From Qipengyuania aestuarii (GTDB lineage Bacteria; Pseudomonadota; Alphaproteobacteria; Sphingomonadales; Sphingomonadaceae), in NCBI RefSeq assembly GCF_019711535.1, contig NZ_JAIGNP010000001.1, forward strand, positions 124,001 to 188,000: a stretch of 64,000 nt of DNA. Direction: 5' to 3'. Below are positions 1 to 8,715 of this stretch, piece after piece. The position numbers and the translations under genes were made by a program. Positions within the stretch are counted from its first letter, which is position 1; every line of letters starts with the position of its first letter. The notes beneath the pieces were generated by a model. That model saw nothing but the letters and a program-made list of their open reading frames with translations. It did not search any database and was not told the origin of the DNA.

Positions 1-1
1 C

Positions 2-340
2 AAGCCGATGCTGTTCGCCAAGGACAGCAAGGGCATCACGCTCAACCGCGAGACGCTTAGCCTCGAAGTTGTCGACGTGGTCGATGGCGATTGGGAAGCT
101 GCGGGAGTGATTGTGCACGATGTCACCAATCGCTCGATTGCGCATATGCTGGTAGAAATGCCCTTCGGCCCGTTCCCGATGGCGCTCGGCGTGCTTTACG
201 ACGATCCGACCCCGACCTTCGAAGACGCTGTCATCGAAGAGCGCAAGATGGCGAGCCAGGGCAAGGAAGCCAATCTCGCCAAACTGCTCGGCAAGGGGCA
301 GACCTGGACCGTCAGCGGAACGGCGCAGGATCCGATCTGA
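2..340 (+). CDS. korB: 2-oxoacid:ferredoxin oxidoreductase, beta subunit (C-terminal fragment)
   Basis: This is the 3' end of a gene whose start lies outside the window; the frame is open from the first bases. The roughly 112 visible residues resemble the tail of KorB-type beta subunits, which with KorA oxidise 2-oxoglutarate (or another 2-oxoacid) to the acyl-CoA and reduce ferredoxin, using thiamine diphosphate. The catalytic ThDP-binding part is upstream and cannot be seen. The visible tail has the segment that ends these subunits, with a VLYDDPTPTFEDAV stretch near residue 70. The substrate cannot be told from this fragment. It ends with TGA and is followed by about 225 bases without a convincing gene. 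Confidence 0.8.
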   Translation, partial: KPMLFAKDSKGITLNRETLSLEVVDVVDGDWEAAGVIVHDVTNRSIAHMLVEMPFGPFPMALGVLYDDPTPTFEDAVIEERKMASQGKEANLAKLLGKGQTWTVSGTAQDPI

Positions 341-512
341 GATTACTGGTTCGCGCCGCCAATTAACGGCGCAAACCAAATCGCTTTCCTACATTGCCAG
401 CGCGCGTTACGCCCGTTGGGCAATGGATCGGCCCACACCTTTTTCTTTCGCAAATGCTCGTCAGGGCAGCGTTTCTGTCGCCCAATCGGGCAGCACGGTT
501 TGCAACCCCAGG

Positions 513-530
513 ACTGTGTCAACTGTGTCA
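513..530. repeat. two tandem 9-bp repeats
   Basis: ACTGTGTCA occurs twice back to back, about 40 bases before the start of the YdjM-like gene. A similar GGGTCA follows. It could be a direct-repeat binding site or chance; nothing else supports a function. Confidence 0.35.
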
Positions 531-567
531 ACTTGGGTCAGCAAAACCCTCTCGAATCTGAACGCCG

Positions 568-1515
568 ATGGATAATCTGACGCACAGCCTGATAGGGGCC
601 GTGATCGGTCAGGCGGGGCTCAAGAAGAAAACCGGGCTGGCGATGCCCGCGCTGATAATCGGCGCCAATCTGCCCGATGTGGATGCGACCTGTTTTTTCT
701 GGCTCGACGGGGTAGAGCATCTCGGCTTCCGCCGGGGAATCACTCATGGACCACCGGCCATGGTGCTGCTGCCGCTGATCCTCGCCGGGCTGCTGTGGGG
801 TTTCGATCGCTGGCAGGCCCGGCGTGGCAAGCGGCCCGAGATGCGGCGGCGGGTCAGTTTCGCATGGCTCTACGTGCTCAGCCTCATCGGCTGTCTGACG
901 CACCCGGCGTTCGACTGGTTGAATACCTACGGCATTCGCCTGCTCGAACCGTTCAGCCATCGCTGGTTCTATGGCGATACGCTGTTCATCATAGACGTTT
1001 GGCTTTGGGCGACCTTGGGCAGTTCGGTGTGGCTATCGCTCCGCCGCGAAAAGCGGGGAGGAGTGTGGACACGGCCTGCATGGCTCGGGCTTGGCGCTGC
1101 GCTTGCCTACATCGGCGCGAACTGGCTGGTCACGCACGATGTCGAGCGTATGGATCCCCTCAACATGGCGGTCAGCGAAACCATTGCCGCGCCGGTCGCC
1201 TTCGATCCGCGTGCGCGCGATGTCATCTTCGTCAACCCTGACGGGCGGCATGGCATCATCCCCGGATTTCGCAAGCAGGCGACAGGAAAGGTGGAATATC
1301 TGGGAGACGCCTTTCTCCCCTCCTGCGATCTGCAGGGAGCAGCGCGGGCCGATCCGCAGGTCAGGGCGTTCCTCTTCTGGTCGCGGGCCCCCTTCGTCGA
1401 ACGGCGCGATGGAGGCCAGCTCTGGCTGCGCGATGCGCGCTTCGTCGATCCTCGCGCGGGCGACCGCTTCTCGGTCCGGTTGCCACCGCAGACCTGCACC
1501 GAGTTCTTTCGCTAG
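568..1515 (+). CDS. YdjM-family membrane-bound metal-dependent hydrolase
   Basis: A 315-residue protein of the YdjM/DUF457 family, inner-membrane proteins predicted to be metal-dependent hydrolases. The conserved polar motifs are all visible: MDNLTHSLIG at the N-terminus (His6), LPDVD (Asp37, Asp39), RRGITH (His60) and THPAFDWLNTYG (His112, Asp116), followed by FYGDTLFIIDVWLW. Hydrophobic segments lie around residues 62-80, 98-112, 145-160 and 170-185, and a soluble C-terminal domain of about 120 residues follows. The substrate is not known for the family. It overlaps the convergent PAP2 gene by 4 bases. The start is the first ATG of the frame and gives the canonical MDNLTH terminus. Confidence 0.85.
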   Translation: MDNLTHSLIGAVIGQAGLKKKTGLAMPALIIGANLPDVDATCFFWLDGVEHLGFRRGITHGPPAMVLLPLILAGLLWGFDRWQARRGKRPEMRRRVSFAWLYVLSLIGCLTHPAFDWLNTYGIRLLEPFSHRWFYGDTLFIIDVWLWATLGSSVWLSLRREKRGGVWTRPAWLGLGAALAYIGANWLVTHDVERMDPLNMAVSETIAAPVAFDPRARDVIFVNPDGRHGIIPGFRKQATGKVEYLGDAFLPSCDLQGAARADPQVRAFLFWSRAPFVERRDGGQLWLRDARFVDPRAGDRFSVRLPPQTCTEFFR

Positions 1516-2270
1516 GGTCGATCCGGACCGGTATTCCTTTTTTCTCCATGGTCGGCAGCAGCCTTTGCCGGCGCATAGAACAGTACCGATGCGAGACAGG
1601 CCCAGCCGGCCCCGCCGAGCCAGCCCGCGACCACATCGCTGGGGAAGTGGACGCCAAGCAACACGCGGCTCCAGGCGACCATGGCGGACAGCGCCAAGGC
1701 GAAGCCGATGACGGTCAGGCGGACCGACTGCCTCCGGGACAGCGCGGCAAAGGCCAGCGCCATGCCGATATAGACGACCGCTGCGGAAAAGCTGTGGCCG
1801 GACGGAAAGCTCTCGCCGCCCGCCTCTGTCAGATGCGGCACGATTTGCGGCCGGTCGCGACCTATGAGCAGCTTCATGCCGGTGTTGACGAGCCATCCGC
1901 TAACCACCGTTGCCGCATAGAGGATGGCTTCCCGCCGCAGTTTCAGGAACAGGAGCGCCACCACCGCCGCCAGTGCAAAGAGATTGCGGAGAAAGACGCC
2001 GCCCAGCGCGGTGACATCGCGCACGCTTTCGAAAACGATCTCCGGCCCTCTCGGCCCCAGCGCCTCGCCACTGCGAAAGGACAGGAGGCCCCTGGCATCG
2101 AAATCGGCAGTCATTCCGTGGGTCACGGCGTAGACGAGAATAGCGAAGCCGGCCCAGCAGATCGCCGCCGCGGCGATGGCCTTGGGGCGATCGATCGTGA
2201 AGCCTCGTTCGGGCAACACGAAAGACTCCGGCGGCAGCGGAGCGTCGGGTGTGGACACGGCCTTGGTCAT
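1512..2270 (-). CDS. PAP2-family phosphatase
   Basis: A 252-residue integral membrane phosphatase of the PAP2/acid phosphatase superfamily, which dephosphorylates lipid phosphates such as phosphatidic acid or undecaprenyl diphosphate. The tripartite active site is complete: K133-x6-R140-P141, PSGH 156-159 and S201-R202-x5-H208-x3-D212. About six membrane helices are visible, with the signature loops between them. A GTG at 2288 lies in frame six codons upstream, but the ATG at 2270 is chosen because the longer start would run through the EcfG promoter of the divergent photolyase. The exact substrate cannot be assigned. Confidence 0.85.
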   Translation of the reverse strand: MTKAVSTPDAPLPPESFVLPERGFTIDRPKAIAAAAICWAGFAILVYAVTHGMTADFDARGLLSFRSGEALGPRGPEIVFESVRDVTALGGVFLRNLFALAAVVALLFLKLRREAILYAATVVSGWLVNTGMKLLIGRDRPQIVPHLTEAGGESFPSGHSFSAAVVYIGMALAFAALSRRQSVRLTVIGFALALSAMVAWSRVLLGVHFPSDVVAGWLGGAGWACLASVLFYAPAKAAADHGEKRNTGPDRP

Positions 2271-2277
2271 GCCGTGT

Positions 2278-2303
2278 GGAACCACCACCCGCGCGCTTCC
2301 GTT
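2278..2303 (+). promoter_or_regulatory. EcfG-type general-stress promoter of the photolyase gene
   Basis: GGAAC at 2278-2282, a 17-base spacer, then CGTT at 2300-2303. This matches the known EcfG consensus GGAAC-N16/17-CGTT of Alphaproteobacteria exactly. The photolyase ATG begins 9 bases after the -10 box, so a normal start site at about 2310-2312 would make the transcript leaderless or nearly so. Confidence 0.7.
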
Positions 2304-2311
2304 CCGCTGTC

Positions 2312-3706
2312 ATGAGTTCTCCCCAGATCGTCTGGCTCAGGCGCGATTTGCGCATGGCCGATCACCCCGCATTGCACGCCGCCGCACAGGCAGGTCCGGT
2401 AATCCCCGTGTTCGTTTTCGACGAGGACCGCGGCGGTGATCACGCGATAGGCGCCGCGTCCAAGGTCTGGCTTCATTACTCGCTCGAGAGCCTGGGAAAA
2501 TCCTTCGGCAGCAGGCACTCGCGCATCATCCTGCGAAAGGGCGATGCGCCGCAGGTGCTCGCTGCCATTGCCGATAGGGCTGGGGCGTCCTGCATCCATG
2601 CGATGCGCCATTACGAGCCGTGGTGGAAGGAAGCCGAAGACGAACTGCGCGATGCCTTGGGCGCCGAGCGCAAACTGTGTCTCTACGACGGAAACTACCT
2701 GCTGCCGCCCGGCTCGGTAACGACCGGCTCGGGCGATTCCTACAAAATTTATACGCCGTTCTCCAAGGCGATGCTGGAAGTGATGCCGCCGCGCGATACG
2801 CTGGAGGAGCCTGATCACATTTCATCGCCGGAAAGCTGGCCGGAAAGCGATGAACTGGAAGAGTGGGGCCTGCTTCCGACCTCGCCCGACTGGGCGGGCG
2901 GCATTCGCGACTTCTGGGATTTCGGCGAAGATGCCGCGCACGAACGGCTCGACTGGTGGGCCGATGAGGTCGCCGATTATGATGACGGGCGAAATCTGCC
3001 CTCGCAGGACACGACCTCACGCCTGTCGCCGCACCTCCATTGGGGCGAAATCAGCCCGGCGCAGGTCTGGCATAAACTCAAGGACAAGCGCAGTGACGGG
3101 TGGAAGACCTTTGCGAAGGAAATTATCTGGCGTGACTACGCGCAGAACGTCATCGACCAGTTCCCCGCCTACCCTCGGGAAAGTTACCGCGACTACGACG
3201 AACGCACCTTATGGCGAAATCCCAACGCCGGGCATCTGATAGAGGATGATCTGCGCTGCTGGCAGAAAGGCATGACCGGCTATCCCATTGTCGATGCCGG
3301 CATGCGGCAACTGTGGCAGACAGGATGGATCCACAATCGCGTCCGGATGATTTGCGCCAGCTTCCTCGTGAAGCACCTGTTGATCGACTGGCGATTTGGC
3401 GAACAGTGGTATTGGGAATGCCTCGTGGATGCCGACTACGCGAACAATGGCGTGAACTGGCAATGGATCTCCGGAACCGGAGTGGACAGCAACATGTTCA
3501 GCCGCATCATGGCTCCGCTCTCGCAGAGCGAGAAGTTCGATGCTGCCGACTTTATCAGGCAGTACGTCCCGGAGCTTGCCGAGGTTGAGGACGCCTGCAT
3601 ACACGATCCTCCCGACGACATGCGCGGGGATTATCCGGTCAAGATGATCGCCCACAAGGAAGCCCGCGAGCGTGCATTGCAGGCTTACCGGGAAAGTAAG
3701 ACGTAG
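2312..3706 (+). CDS. phrB: deoxyribodipyrimidine photolyase
   Basis: A 464-residue DNA photolyase of the cryptochrome/photolyase family, which uses light and FAD to split UV-induced pyrimidine dimers. The N-terminus SSPQIVWLRRDLRMADHPAL is the antenna-domain signature. The C-terminal FAD domain has the TSRLSPHLHWGEISP loop, the DAGMRQLWQTGWIHNRVRM segment and the NNGVNWQW-GTG-D motif. The reading frame continues upstream to 2249, but the ATG at 2312 gives the canonical terminus and sits just behind a perfect EcfG promoter. No Shine-Dalgarno sequence is visible, consistent with a leaderless message. The cfa gene follows after 42 bases, so the two may be cotranscribed as a stress unit. Confidence 0.95.
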   Translation: MSSPQIVWLRRDLRMADHPALHAAAQAGPVIPVFVFDEDRGGDHAIGAASKVWLHYSLESLGKSFGSRHSRIILRKGDAPQVLAAIADRAGASCIHAMRHYEPWWKEAEDELRDALGAERKLCLYDGNYLLPPGSVTTGSGDSYKIYTPFSKAMLEVMPPRDTLEEPDHISSPESWPESDELEEWGLLPTSPDWAGGIRDFWDFGEDAAHERLDWWADEVADYDDGRNLPSQDTTSRLSPHLHWGEISPAQVWHKLKDKRSDGWKTFAKEIIWRDYAQNVIDQFPAYPRESYRDYDERTLWRNPNAGHLIEDDLRCWQKGMTGYPIVDAGMRQLWQTGWIHNRVRMICASFLVKHLLIDWRFGEQWYWECLVDADYANNGVNWQWISGTGVDSNMFSRIMAPLSQSEKFDAADFIRQYVPELAEVEDACIHDPPDDMRGDYPVKMIAHKEARERALQAYRESKT

Positions 3707-3748
3707 CGGACTTGTCGGCGCGCAGATGGCGCGGCATAGGCTCGGCGC

Positions 3749-4987
3749 ATGGACACCCTGGCCAGTCAACGCGGACGCACCCTGATCGAAGGCGCCAAGC
3801 CCTTCGCACGTAAACCCGGTTGGCTTGCGCGGCTGTTCGCGCCCGGCATAGATAAAATGCTCCAGCGTATAGACGACGCGCTTGTCACGGGGACCATCCA
3901 TGGAACTCTGCCCGATGGATCTCCGCGGGTGCTTGGCGGACGCGCGCCGGGCTTTGAATGCGTGTTCGAACTTCGCAGCTATCGCGCACTCATTCGCATC
4001 GCGACCAATGGCTCGGTGGGTCTTTATCAGGCGTGGGAAGCTGGGGAGTGGTGGAGCCCGGACCCGGTTCCGCTCTTCGCGCTTTTCATGCAGCACGCCG
4101 AAAGGCTCGGCGACACGGCGCGGGCCAAAGGCCCTTTCCGGCATTCGTTAAAGTTAGCGCATCTCGTCAATCGCAACACCCATGTCGGGGCGCAAAAGAA
4201 CATCTCCGCTCATTACGACCTCGGCAACGATTTCTACCAGGCCTGGCTTGATCCGACGATGAGCTATTCTTCGGCACTCGAGGTCGGTGATGATGCTCTG
4301 GAAACAGGCCAGAAGCGCAAGTGGAAAGCTTTGGCCGAGCGCATCGGTGATGCGGACAAGGTGCTGGAAATCGGTTGTGGCTGGGGCGCTCTGGCGGCGT
4401 ACTTTCAGCGCGCTGGCAGCCATGTCACTGCAATCAGTCTTTCGGATGAGCAACTGGCGTGGGCGCGGCAGCACCACTCACGCGAAGTCGATTTCCGGAA
4501 GCAAGACTACCGCGATACTGCCGGTCAGTACGATGCCATCGTTAGCGTCGAGATGGTCGAGGCGCTCGGCCGTGAATACTGGCCAACCTACATGGATTGC
4601 ATCGCGCGGAATTTAAAAGCCGGGGGCAAGGCGGCGATCCAGTACATCTCGATGCGAGATGACCTGTTCGACGAATATGAGAGAAGCGCGGATTTCATCC
4701 AGGCCTACATTTTCCCCGGTGGTCTTCTGATTCGAACCAGCGAATTCCGCCGCTTGGCCGAGGAGCGGGGACTAAGCTGGTCTGATCAATGCGACTTCGG
4801 GCTGGATTACGCGGAGACGCTTCGGATCTGGCGCGAGAATTTCGATGCTGCAATCGCCGAGGGGAAATTGCCTTCCGGTTTCGATGCGCGCTTTTGCGAC
4901 CTCTGGCGCTACTATCTGATGTATTGCGAGGGTGGCTTCCGCGGGGGAGGTATCGATGTGCATCAGGTGACGCTGACGAAGGTTTGA
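3749..4987 (+). CDS. cfa: cyclopropane-fatty-acyl-phospholipid synthase
   Basis: A 412-residue SAM-dependent enzyme that adds a methylene bridge to unsaturated acyl chains in membrane phospholipids. Visible motifs are the substrate-loop signature NISAHYDLGNDFYQAWLD (residues 151-168), MSYSSA just after it, and the SAM-binding VLEIGCGWGALAAYF (205-219). The ending EGGFRGGGIDVHQVTLTK is typical of the family. It begins 42 bases after photolyase on the same strand, with no terminator between, so it probably shares the upstream EcfG promoter. That parallels the stationary-phase control of cfa in enterics and is inference. Confidence 0.93.
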   Translation: MDTLASQRGRTLIEGAKPFARKPGWLARLFAPGIDKMLQRIDDALVTGTIHGTLPDGSPRVLGGRAPGFECVFELRSYRALIRIATNGSVGLYQAWEAGEWWSPDPVPLFALFMQHAERLGDTARAKGPFRHSLKLAHLVNRNTHVGAQKNISAHYDLGNDFYQAWLDPTMSYSSALEVGDDALETGQKRKWKALAERIGDADKVLEIGCGWGALAAYFQRAGSHVTAISLSDEQLAWARQHHSREVDFRKQDYRDTAGQYDAIVSVEMVEALGREYWPTYMDCIARNLKAGGKAAIQYISMRDDLFDEYERSADFIQAYIFPGGLLIRTSEFRRLAEERGLSWSDQCDFGLDYAETLRIWRENFDAAIAEGKLPSGFDARFCDLWRYYLMYCEGGFRGGGIDVHQVTLTKV

Positions 4988-5087
4988 AGGCGCGAAGCTG
5001 GTTTCTTCAGGACGGTTTCGGGGCGACAGTCCGACCTCACATAGATTCTTAAGACGGGCAAGAAACCGAACGAGAAGGAAGAGCGCC

Positions 5088-5714
5088 GTGACGATTACAG
5101 TCCACCACCTCAACAATAGCAGATCACAGCGCATCTTGTGGCTGCTGGAAGAACTGGGCGCGGATTACGATATCGTGTCCTATCAGCGCGATGCGATAAC
5201 GAATCTCGCTCCGCCCGAATTGAAGGATGCGCATCCGCTCGGCAAATCGCCGTTAATCGAAGATCGTGGCCGCTGCGTGAGCGAGAGCGGAGCGATCATC
5301 GAATACCTTTGCGAGCGTCATGGTGGCGAAAACTGGCTGCCGGACCGTTCATCCGATGCGTGGATCGACTATCTGGAATGGATGCAGTTCGGCGAAAGTT
5401 CGTTTTTCGTACCCGTCATGCTCAAAATTTATGCCGGGCGTCTCGGTGAAGCCGCCGCTCCCCTTATGCCGAGGATCGACGAACAATTGTCCGCGCACGT
5501 CGCTTATGCCGAGGACAGGATTTCAGATTCGCTTCATTTCGTCGGTGACGAGTGGAGCGCCGCCGATGTAATGATGAGCTTCCCGGCAGAAATCGCCGTT
5601 ATGCAAGGCTATGGCGAAAAAGCGCCGAAGTTGGCCCGGTTCGTTGAGGCGATCCATGCCCGTCCGGCTTGGCAGCGGGCCCGGGAAAAAGGTGGAGCCT
5701 ATTTCATCTGGTAG
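5088..5714 (+). CDS. glutathione S-transferase family protein
   Basis: A 208-residue cytosolic GST-fold protein. The N-terminal thioredoxin-like domain (about 1-80) begins TITVHHLNNSRSQRILWLLEELG and contains GKSPLIED, which carries the cis-proline, and the glutathione-contact SESGAIIEYL. The helical C-terminal domain ends with WQRARE. The start is GTG at 5088, preceded by an AAGGAAGAG ribosome-binding site. A Ser in NSRSQR is the likely position that activates glutathione. Its substrate is unknown. It stands alone between cfa and alaS. Confidence 0.88.
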   Translation: MTITVHHLNNSRSQRILWLLEELGADYDIVSYQRDAITNLAPPELKDAHPLGKSPLIEDRGRCVSESGAIIEYLCERHGGENWLPDRSSDAWIDYLEWMQFGESSFFVPVMLKIYAGRLGEAAAPLMPRIDEQLSAHVAYAEDRISDSLHFVGDEWSAADVMMSFPAEIAVMQGYGEKAPKLARFVEAIHARPAWQRAREKGGAYFIW

Positions 5715-5783
5715 GCGACCGCTCGCCAGAGGTCGCGCTTTTGCTGCTTGTCGCTTGCCGCCCGATTGCCTAATTGCCCCGGC

Positions 5784-8444
5784 ATGACGTCGACCAATGA
5801 AATCCGCCGCTCCTTTCTCGACTACTTTGGCTCGAACGGGCATGAGGAAGTGCAGAGCGCGCCGCTCGTACCGTTCAGTGATCCCACGCTCATGTTCGTC
5901 AATGCGGGCATGGTGCCGTTCAAGAATGCTTTCACCGGTCTAGAAACGCCGCCCGCACCACGCGCCACCAGCGCGCAGAAGTGCGTGCGCGCCGGCGGCA
6001 AGCACAATGACCTCGACAATGTGGGTTACACCGCGCGGCATCATACTTTCTTCGAGATGCTCGGCAATTTCAGCTTCGGTGACTATTTCAAGGAACAGGC
6101 GATCGACCATGCCTGGACCCTGCTGACGAAGGAATGGGGGCTCGACAAGGACCGTTTGCTGGTCACCGTCTACCACACGGACGACGAGGCTTTCGACCTG
6201 TGGAAGAAGCGCACGGGCTTTGCTGACGAGCGTATCATTCGCATCCCGACCAAGGACAATTTCTGGGCCATGGGCTCTGACGGGCCCTGCGGCCCCTGCT
6301 CGGAAATTTTCTACGACCACGGCGATCACATCTGGGGTGGCCCTCCGGGATCGCCCGAAGAAGACGGCGACCGCTTCGTTGAAATCTGGAACCTCGTCTT
6401 CATGCAATTCACGCAGGAATCGGACGAGATCGTTGGCGACTTGCCCAAGCCGAGCATCGATACCGGTATGGGGATCGAGCGTGTCGCTGCGGTCATGCAG
6501 GGTGTGCACGACAATTACGATACCGACACGTTTAAAGCTCTGATTGGAGCAAGCGAAGCGCTGACGGGAGTGAAGGCGGAGGGTGATCAGACCGCCAGTC
6601 ACCGCGTGATCGCCGACCATCTCCGCTCGACCAGCTTCCTGCTCGCCGACGGTGTCCTTCCGAGCAATGAAGGCCGCGGCTATGTACTGCGCCGCATCAT
6701 GCGCCGCGCCATGCGGCACGCGCATTTGCTGGGTGCGAGCGAGCCCCTGATGCATCGCCTCGTGCCCGAGCTGGTCAGCGAAATGGGTGCGGCTTACCCC
6801 GAACTTGTGCGCGGCCAGCCACTCATACAGGAAGTGTTGGAGCGCGAGGAAACGCAATTCCGCCGCACGCTCGACAAAGGTCTGAAGCTTCTCGACGAAG
6901 CGACCGGCGAAATGGGCGAGGGCGGTACACTCGACGGCGAGACAGCGTTCAAGCTGTACGATACCTACGGATTCCCTTACGACCTGACCGAAGATGCCTT
7001 GCGCAACCGCGGCATCGGTGTCGACAAGGCAGGGTTCGATGAGGCGATGGCCCAGCAGAAGGCTGCGGCCCGCGCGGCATGGAAGGGATCGGGCCAGGCG
7101 GCCAATGAGGAGGTATGGTTCGACATCGCCGAGCGCGCAGGTTCGACCGAGTTCACCGGTTATAGTTCGACTACGGGCGAGGCCGAAGTGGTTGCCTTGG
7201 TAAAGGATGGCAAGGAAGTCGATAGCGCTGGCGAGGGCGATGATGTCATCATTCTGACCAACCAGACGCCCTTCTACGGCGAAAGCGGAGGCCAGACAGG
7301 CGATGCAGGTCGCATCTGGATTCCCGAGGGTTTGGAAGCCAAGGTTTCCACCACCAACAAGCCTCTCGGTCGCCTGCATACCCATGTTGCGACAATCGTG
7401 AGCGGCAGCGTAAAGGTGGGCGACGCAGTCCATCTCGAAATTGATGCCGAGCGCCGCGACCGTATCCGCGCGAACCATTCGGCAACGCATCTGGTGCACG
7501 CGGCGCTGCGCGATCGTCTGGGCGAGCATGTAACGCAGAAGGGGTCGCTGGTGTCGGACGATCGCTTCCGCTTCGATTTCTCGCATCCCAAGCCGCTTGG
7601 CGATGATGATATTGATGCCATCGAGACAGAAGTGAATGCGGAAATTCGCGCCAACGAGACCGTCGGCACTCGCTTGATGACGCCCGATGACGCAGTGGCA
7701 GCCGGTGCGCTGGCTCTGTTTGGCGAAAAATACGGCGACGAAGTCCGCGTGCTTTCCATGGGTCGCAAAAGCGGCGAGGGTAAGAATTATTCGGTAGAAT
7801 TGTGCGGCGGCACGCACGTAGAGGCTACGGGTGATATCGGGCTGTTCAAAATCGTCAGCGAAAGTGCGGTAAGCTCGGGTGTCCGGCGGATCGAGGCACT
7901 GACCGGCGAAGCGGCGCGCCAATGGCTGCTTTCTCGCGACCAGACAGTCCGTGCCATAGCCGGAGCGCTCAAGACTTCTCCTGATGAAGCTGCAGCTCGC
8001 GTTTCTGTTCTGGTGGACGAACGCAAGCGTCTCGAAAAAGAACTGGCGGAGACCAAGCGCGCACTTGCACTGGGCGGAAGCAGTTCGGGAGATGCAGCCT
8101 CGGCCGAAGAAATTGGCGGCGTCAAATTCTCCGGTCAGGTGATAGACGGTTTGAATCCGAAGGAACTACGGCCGCTGCTGGATGAGGCAAAAAATCGCAT
8201 GGGCTCCGGCATTGCTGCGCTCTGCGCGGTGAATGAGGGCAAGGGTGCCTTCGCAGTCGCCGTCACCGACGATCTTACCGACCGCTTCAGTGCAGTGGAT
8301 TTTGTTCGCATCGGCGTTGAAACGCTGGGCGGCAAGGGCGGTGGCGGTCGTGCCGACATGGCGCAAGGCGGTGGTCCGGACGGGGCGAAGGCAGAAGATG
8401 CAATTGCCGCCGTGCGCGAGGCGCTGGCAGAAAAAAACGCCTGA
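5784..8444 (+). CDS. alaS: alanyl-tRNA synthetase
   Basis: An 886-residue class II synthetase that charges tRNA-Ala and edits mischarged Ser/Gly. The catalytic core begins [14 protein letters not shown] and contains [14 protein letters not shown] and [12 protein letters not shown]. The editing domain has the zinc-binding [13 protein letters not shown] and [13 protein letters not shown]. The C-terminal coiled coil (about 720-760, [17 protein letters not shown]) and DHHA1-like domain end in [16 protein letters not shown]. The frame is open back to 5748, but the ATG at 5784 gives the conserved terminus. A 13-bp terminator stem begins inside the last codons and includes the stop codon. Confidence 0.97.
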   Translation: MTSTNEIRRSFLDYFGSNGHEEVQSAPLVPFSDPTLMFVNAGMVPFKNAFTGLETPPAPRATSAQKCVRAGGKHNDLDNVGYTARHHTFFEMLGNFSFGDYFKEQAIDHAWTLLTKEWGLDKDRLLVTVYHTDDEAFDLWKKRTGFADERIIRIPTKDNFWAMGSDGPCGPCSEIFYDHGDHIWGGPPGSPEEDGDRFVEIWNLVFMQFTQESDEIVGDLPKPSIDTGMGIERVAAVMQGVHDNYDTDTFKALIGASEALTGVKAEGDQTASHRVIADHLRSTSFLLADGVLPSNEGRGYVLRRIMRRAMRHAHLLGASEPLMHRLVPELVSEMGAAYPELVRGQPLIQEVLEREETQFRRTLDKGLKLLDEATGEMGEGGTLDGETAFKLYDTYGFPYDLTEDALRNRGIGVDKAGFDEAMAQQKAAARAAWKGSGQAANEEVWFDIAERAGSTEFTGYSSTTGEAEVVALVKDGKEVDSAGEGDDVIILTNQTPFYGESGGQTGDAGRIWIPEGLEAKVSTTNKPLGRLHTHVATIVSGSVKVGDAVHLEIDAERRDRIRANHSATHLVHAALRDRLGEHVTQKGSLVSDDRFRFDFSHPKPLGDDDIDAIETEVNAEIRANETVGTRLMTPDDAVAAGALALFGEKYGDEVRVLSMGRKSGEGKNYSVELCGGTHVEATGDIGLFKIVSESAVSSGVRRIEALTGEAARQWLLSRDQTVRAIAGALKTSPDEAAARVSVLVDERKRLEKELAETKRALALGGSSSGDAASAEEIGGVKFSGQVIDGLNPKELRPLLDEAKNRMGSGIAALCAVNEGKGAFAVAVTDDLTDRFSAVDFVRIGVETLGGKGGGGRADMAQGGGPDGAKAEDAIAAVREALAEKNA

Positions 8445-8474
8445 CCGGCACAAGGCTGGTCAGGCGTCCGTTTT
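8437..8474. terminator. bidirectional terminator of alaS and the 59-residue gene
   Basis: A 13-bp stem (8437-8449 with 8455-8467, one G-T pair) encloses a 5-base loop. On the + strand it is followed by CCGTTTT. On the - strand it is followed by seven T residues, making it a strong terminator for the convergent small gene. The stem contains the alaS stop codon. Confidence 0.8.
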
Positions 8475-8488
8475 CATCTCGCAACGAT

Positions 8489-8668
8489 TTAGGCGCTCGG
8501 CGTACTTTTCGTGACGCCGCTTGAGCCTTGCTCGATGTCATAGCCTTCCGTATCACCCGGAGCGCCGCGTTTGTTCGTTGGTGCTTGGTTCTTCAGCGGA
8601 TCTTGAACATTCTGCGGCTTGAACTTCTCGTCGTTCGGGGTCGGCTTGGTTGGGTCAGGGTTGCTCAT
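8489..8668 (-). CDS. small disordered hypothetical protein, probably stress-induced
   Basis: A 59-residue protein, rich in Pro, Asn, Lys, Asp and Gly and without hydrophobic segments, so probably disordered. I do not recognise a family. The frame runs upstream to a TTG at 8716, but the ATG at 8668 is preceded by a strong AGGAGAG ribosome-binding site at a suitable distance. Upstream lies an imperfect EcfG promoter (TGAAC-N16-CGTT) that overlaps the end of the antiporter gene. It shares the bidirectional terminator with alaS. Small hydrophilic peptides of this sort are common members of the general stress response; that role is inference. Confidence 0.65.
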   Translation of the reverse strand: MSNPDPTKPTPNDEKFKPQNVQDPLKNQAPTNKRGAPGDTEGYDIEQGSSGVTKSTPSA

Positions 8669-8690
8669 GTTTACTCTCCTTTGCCTTGTT

Positions 8691-8715
8691 AACGGGCGAG
8701 AAGCGCAATCGTTCA
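8691..8715 (-). promoter_or_regulatory. imperfect EcfG-type promoter of the 59-residue gene
   Basis: Read on the - strand: TGAAC (8711-8715), a 16-base spacer, CGTT (8691-8694). The -35 box has one mismatch to GGAAC. The -10 box lies 22 bases before the ATG, leaving just room for the AGGAGAG site in the leader. Confidence 0.4.

Noticed and set aside
353..372. GCGCCG-N8-CGGCGC hairpin after korB as terminator.
   Set aside because: Only 6 bp and no T-run.
343..531. Short Cys-containing frame in the gap after korB.
   Set aside because: No ribosome-binding site and odd composition; two CxxC-like spots look accidental.
5940..7922. A 660-codon open frame antisense to alaS.
   Set aside because: alaS has all its motifs in the other strand; the antisense translation shows no family feature.
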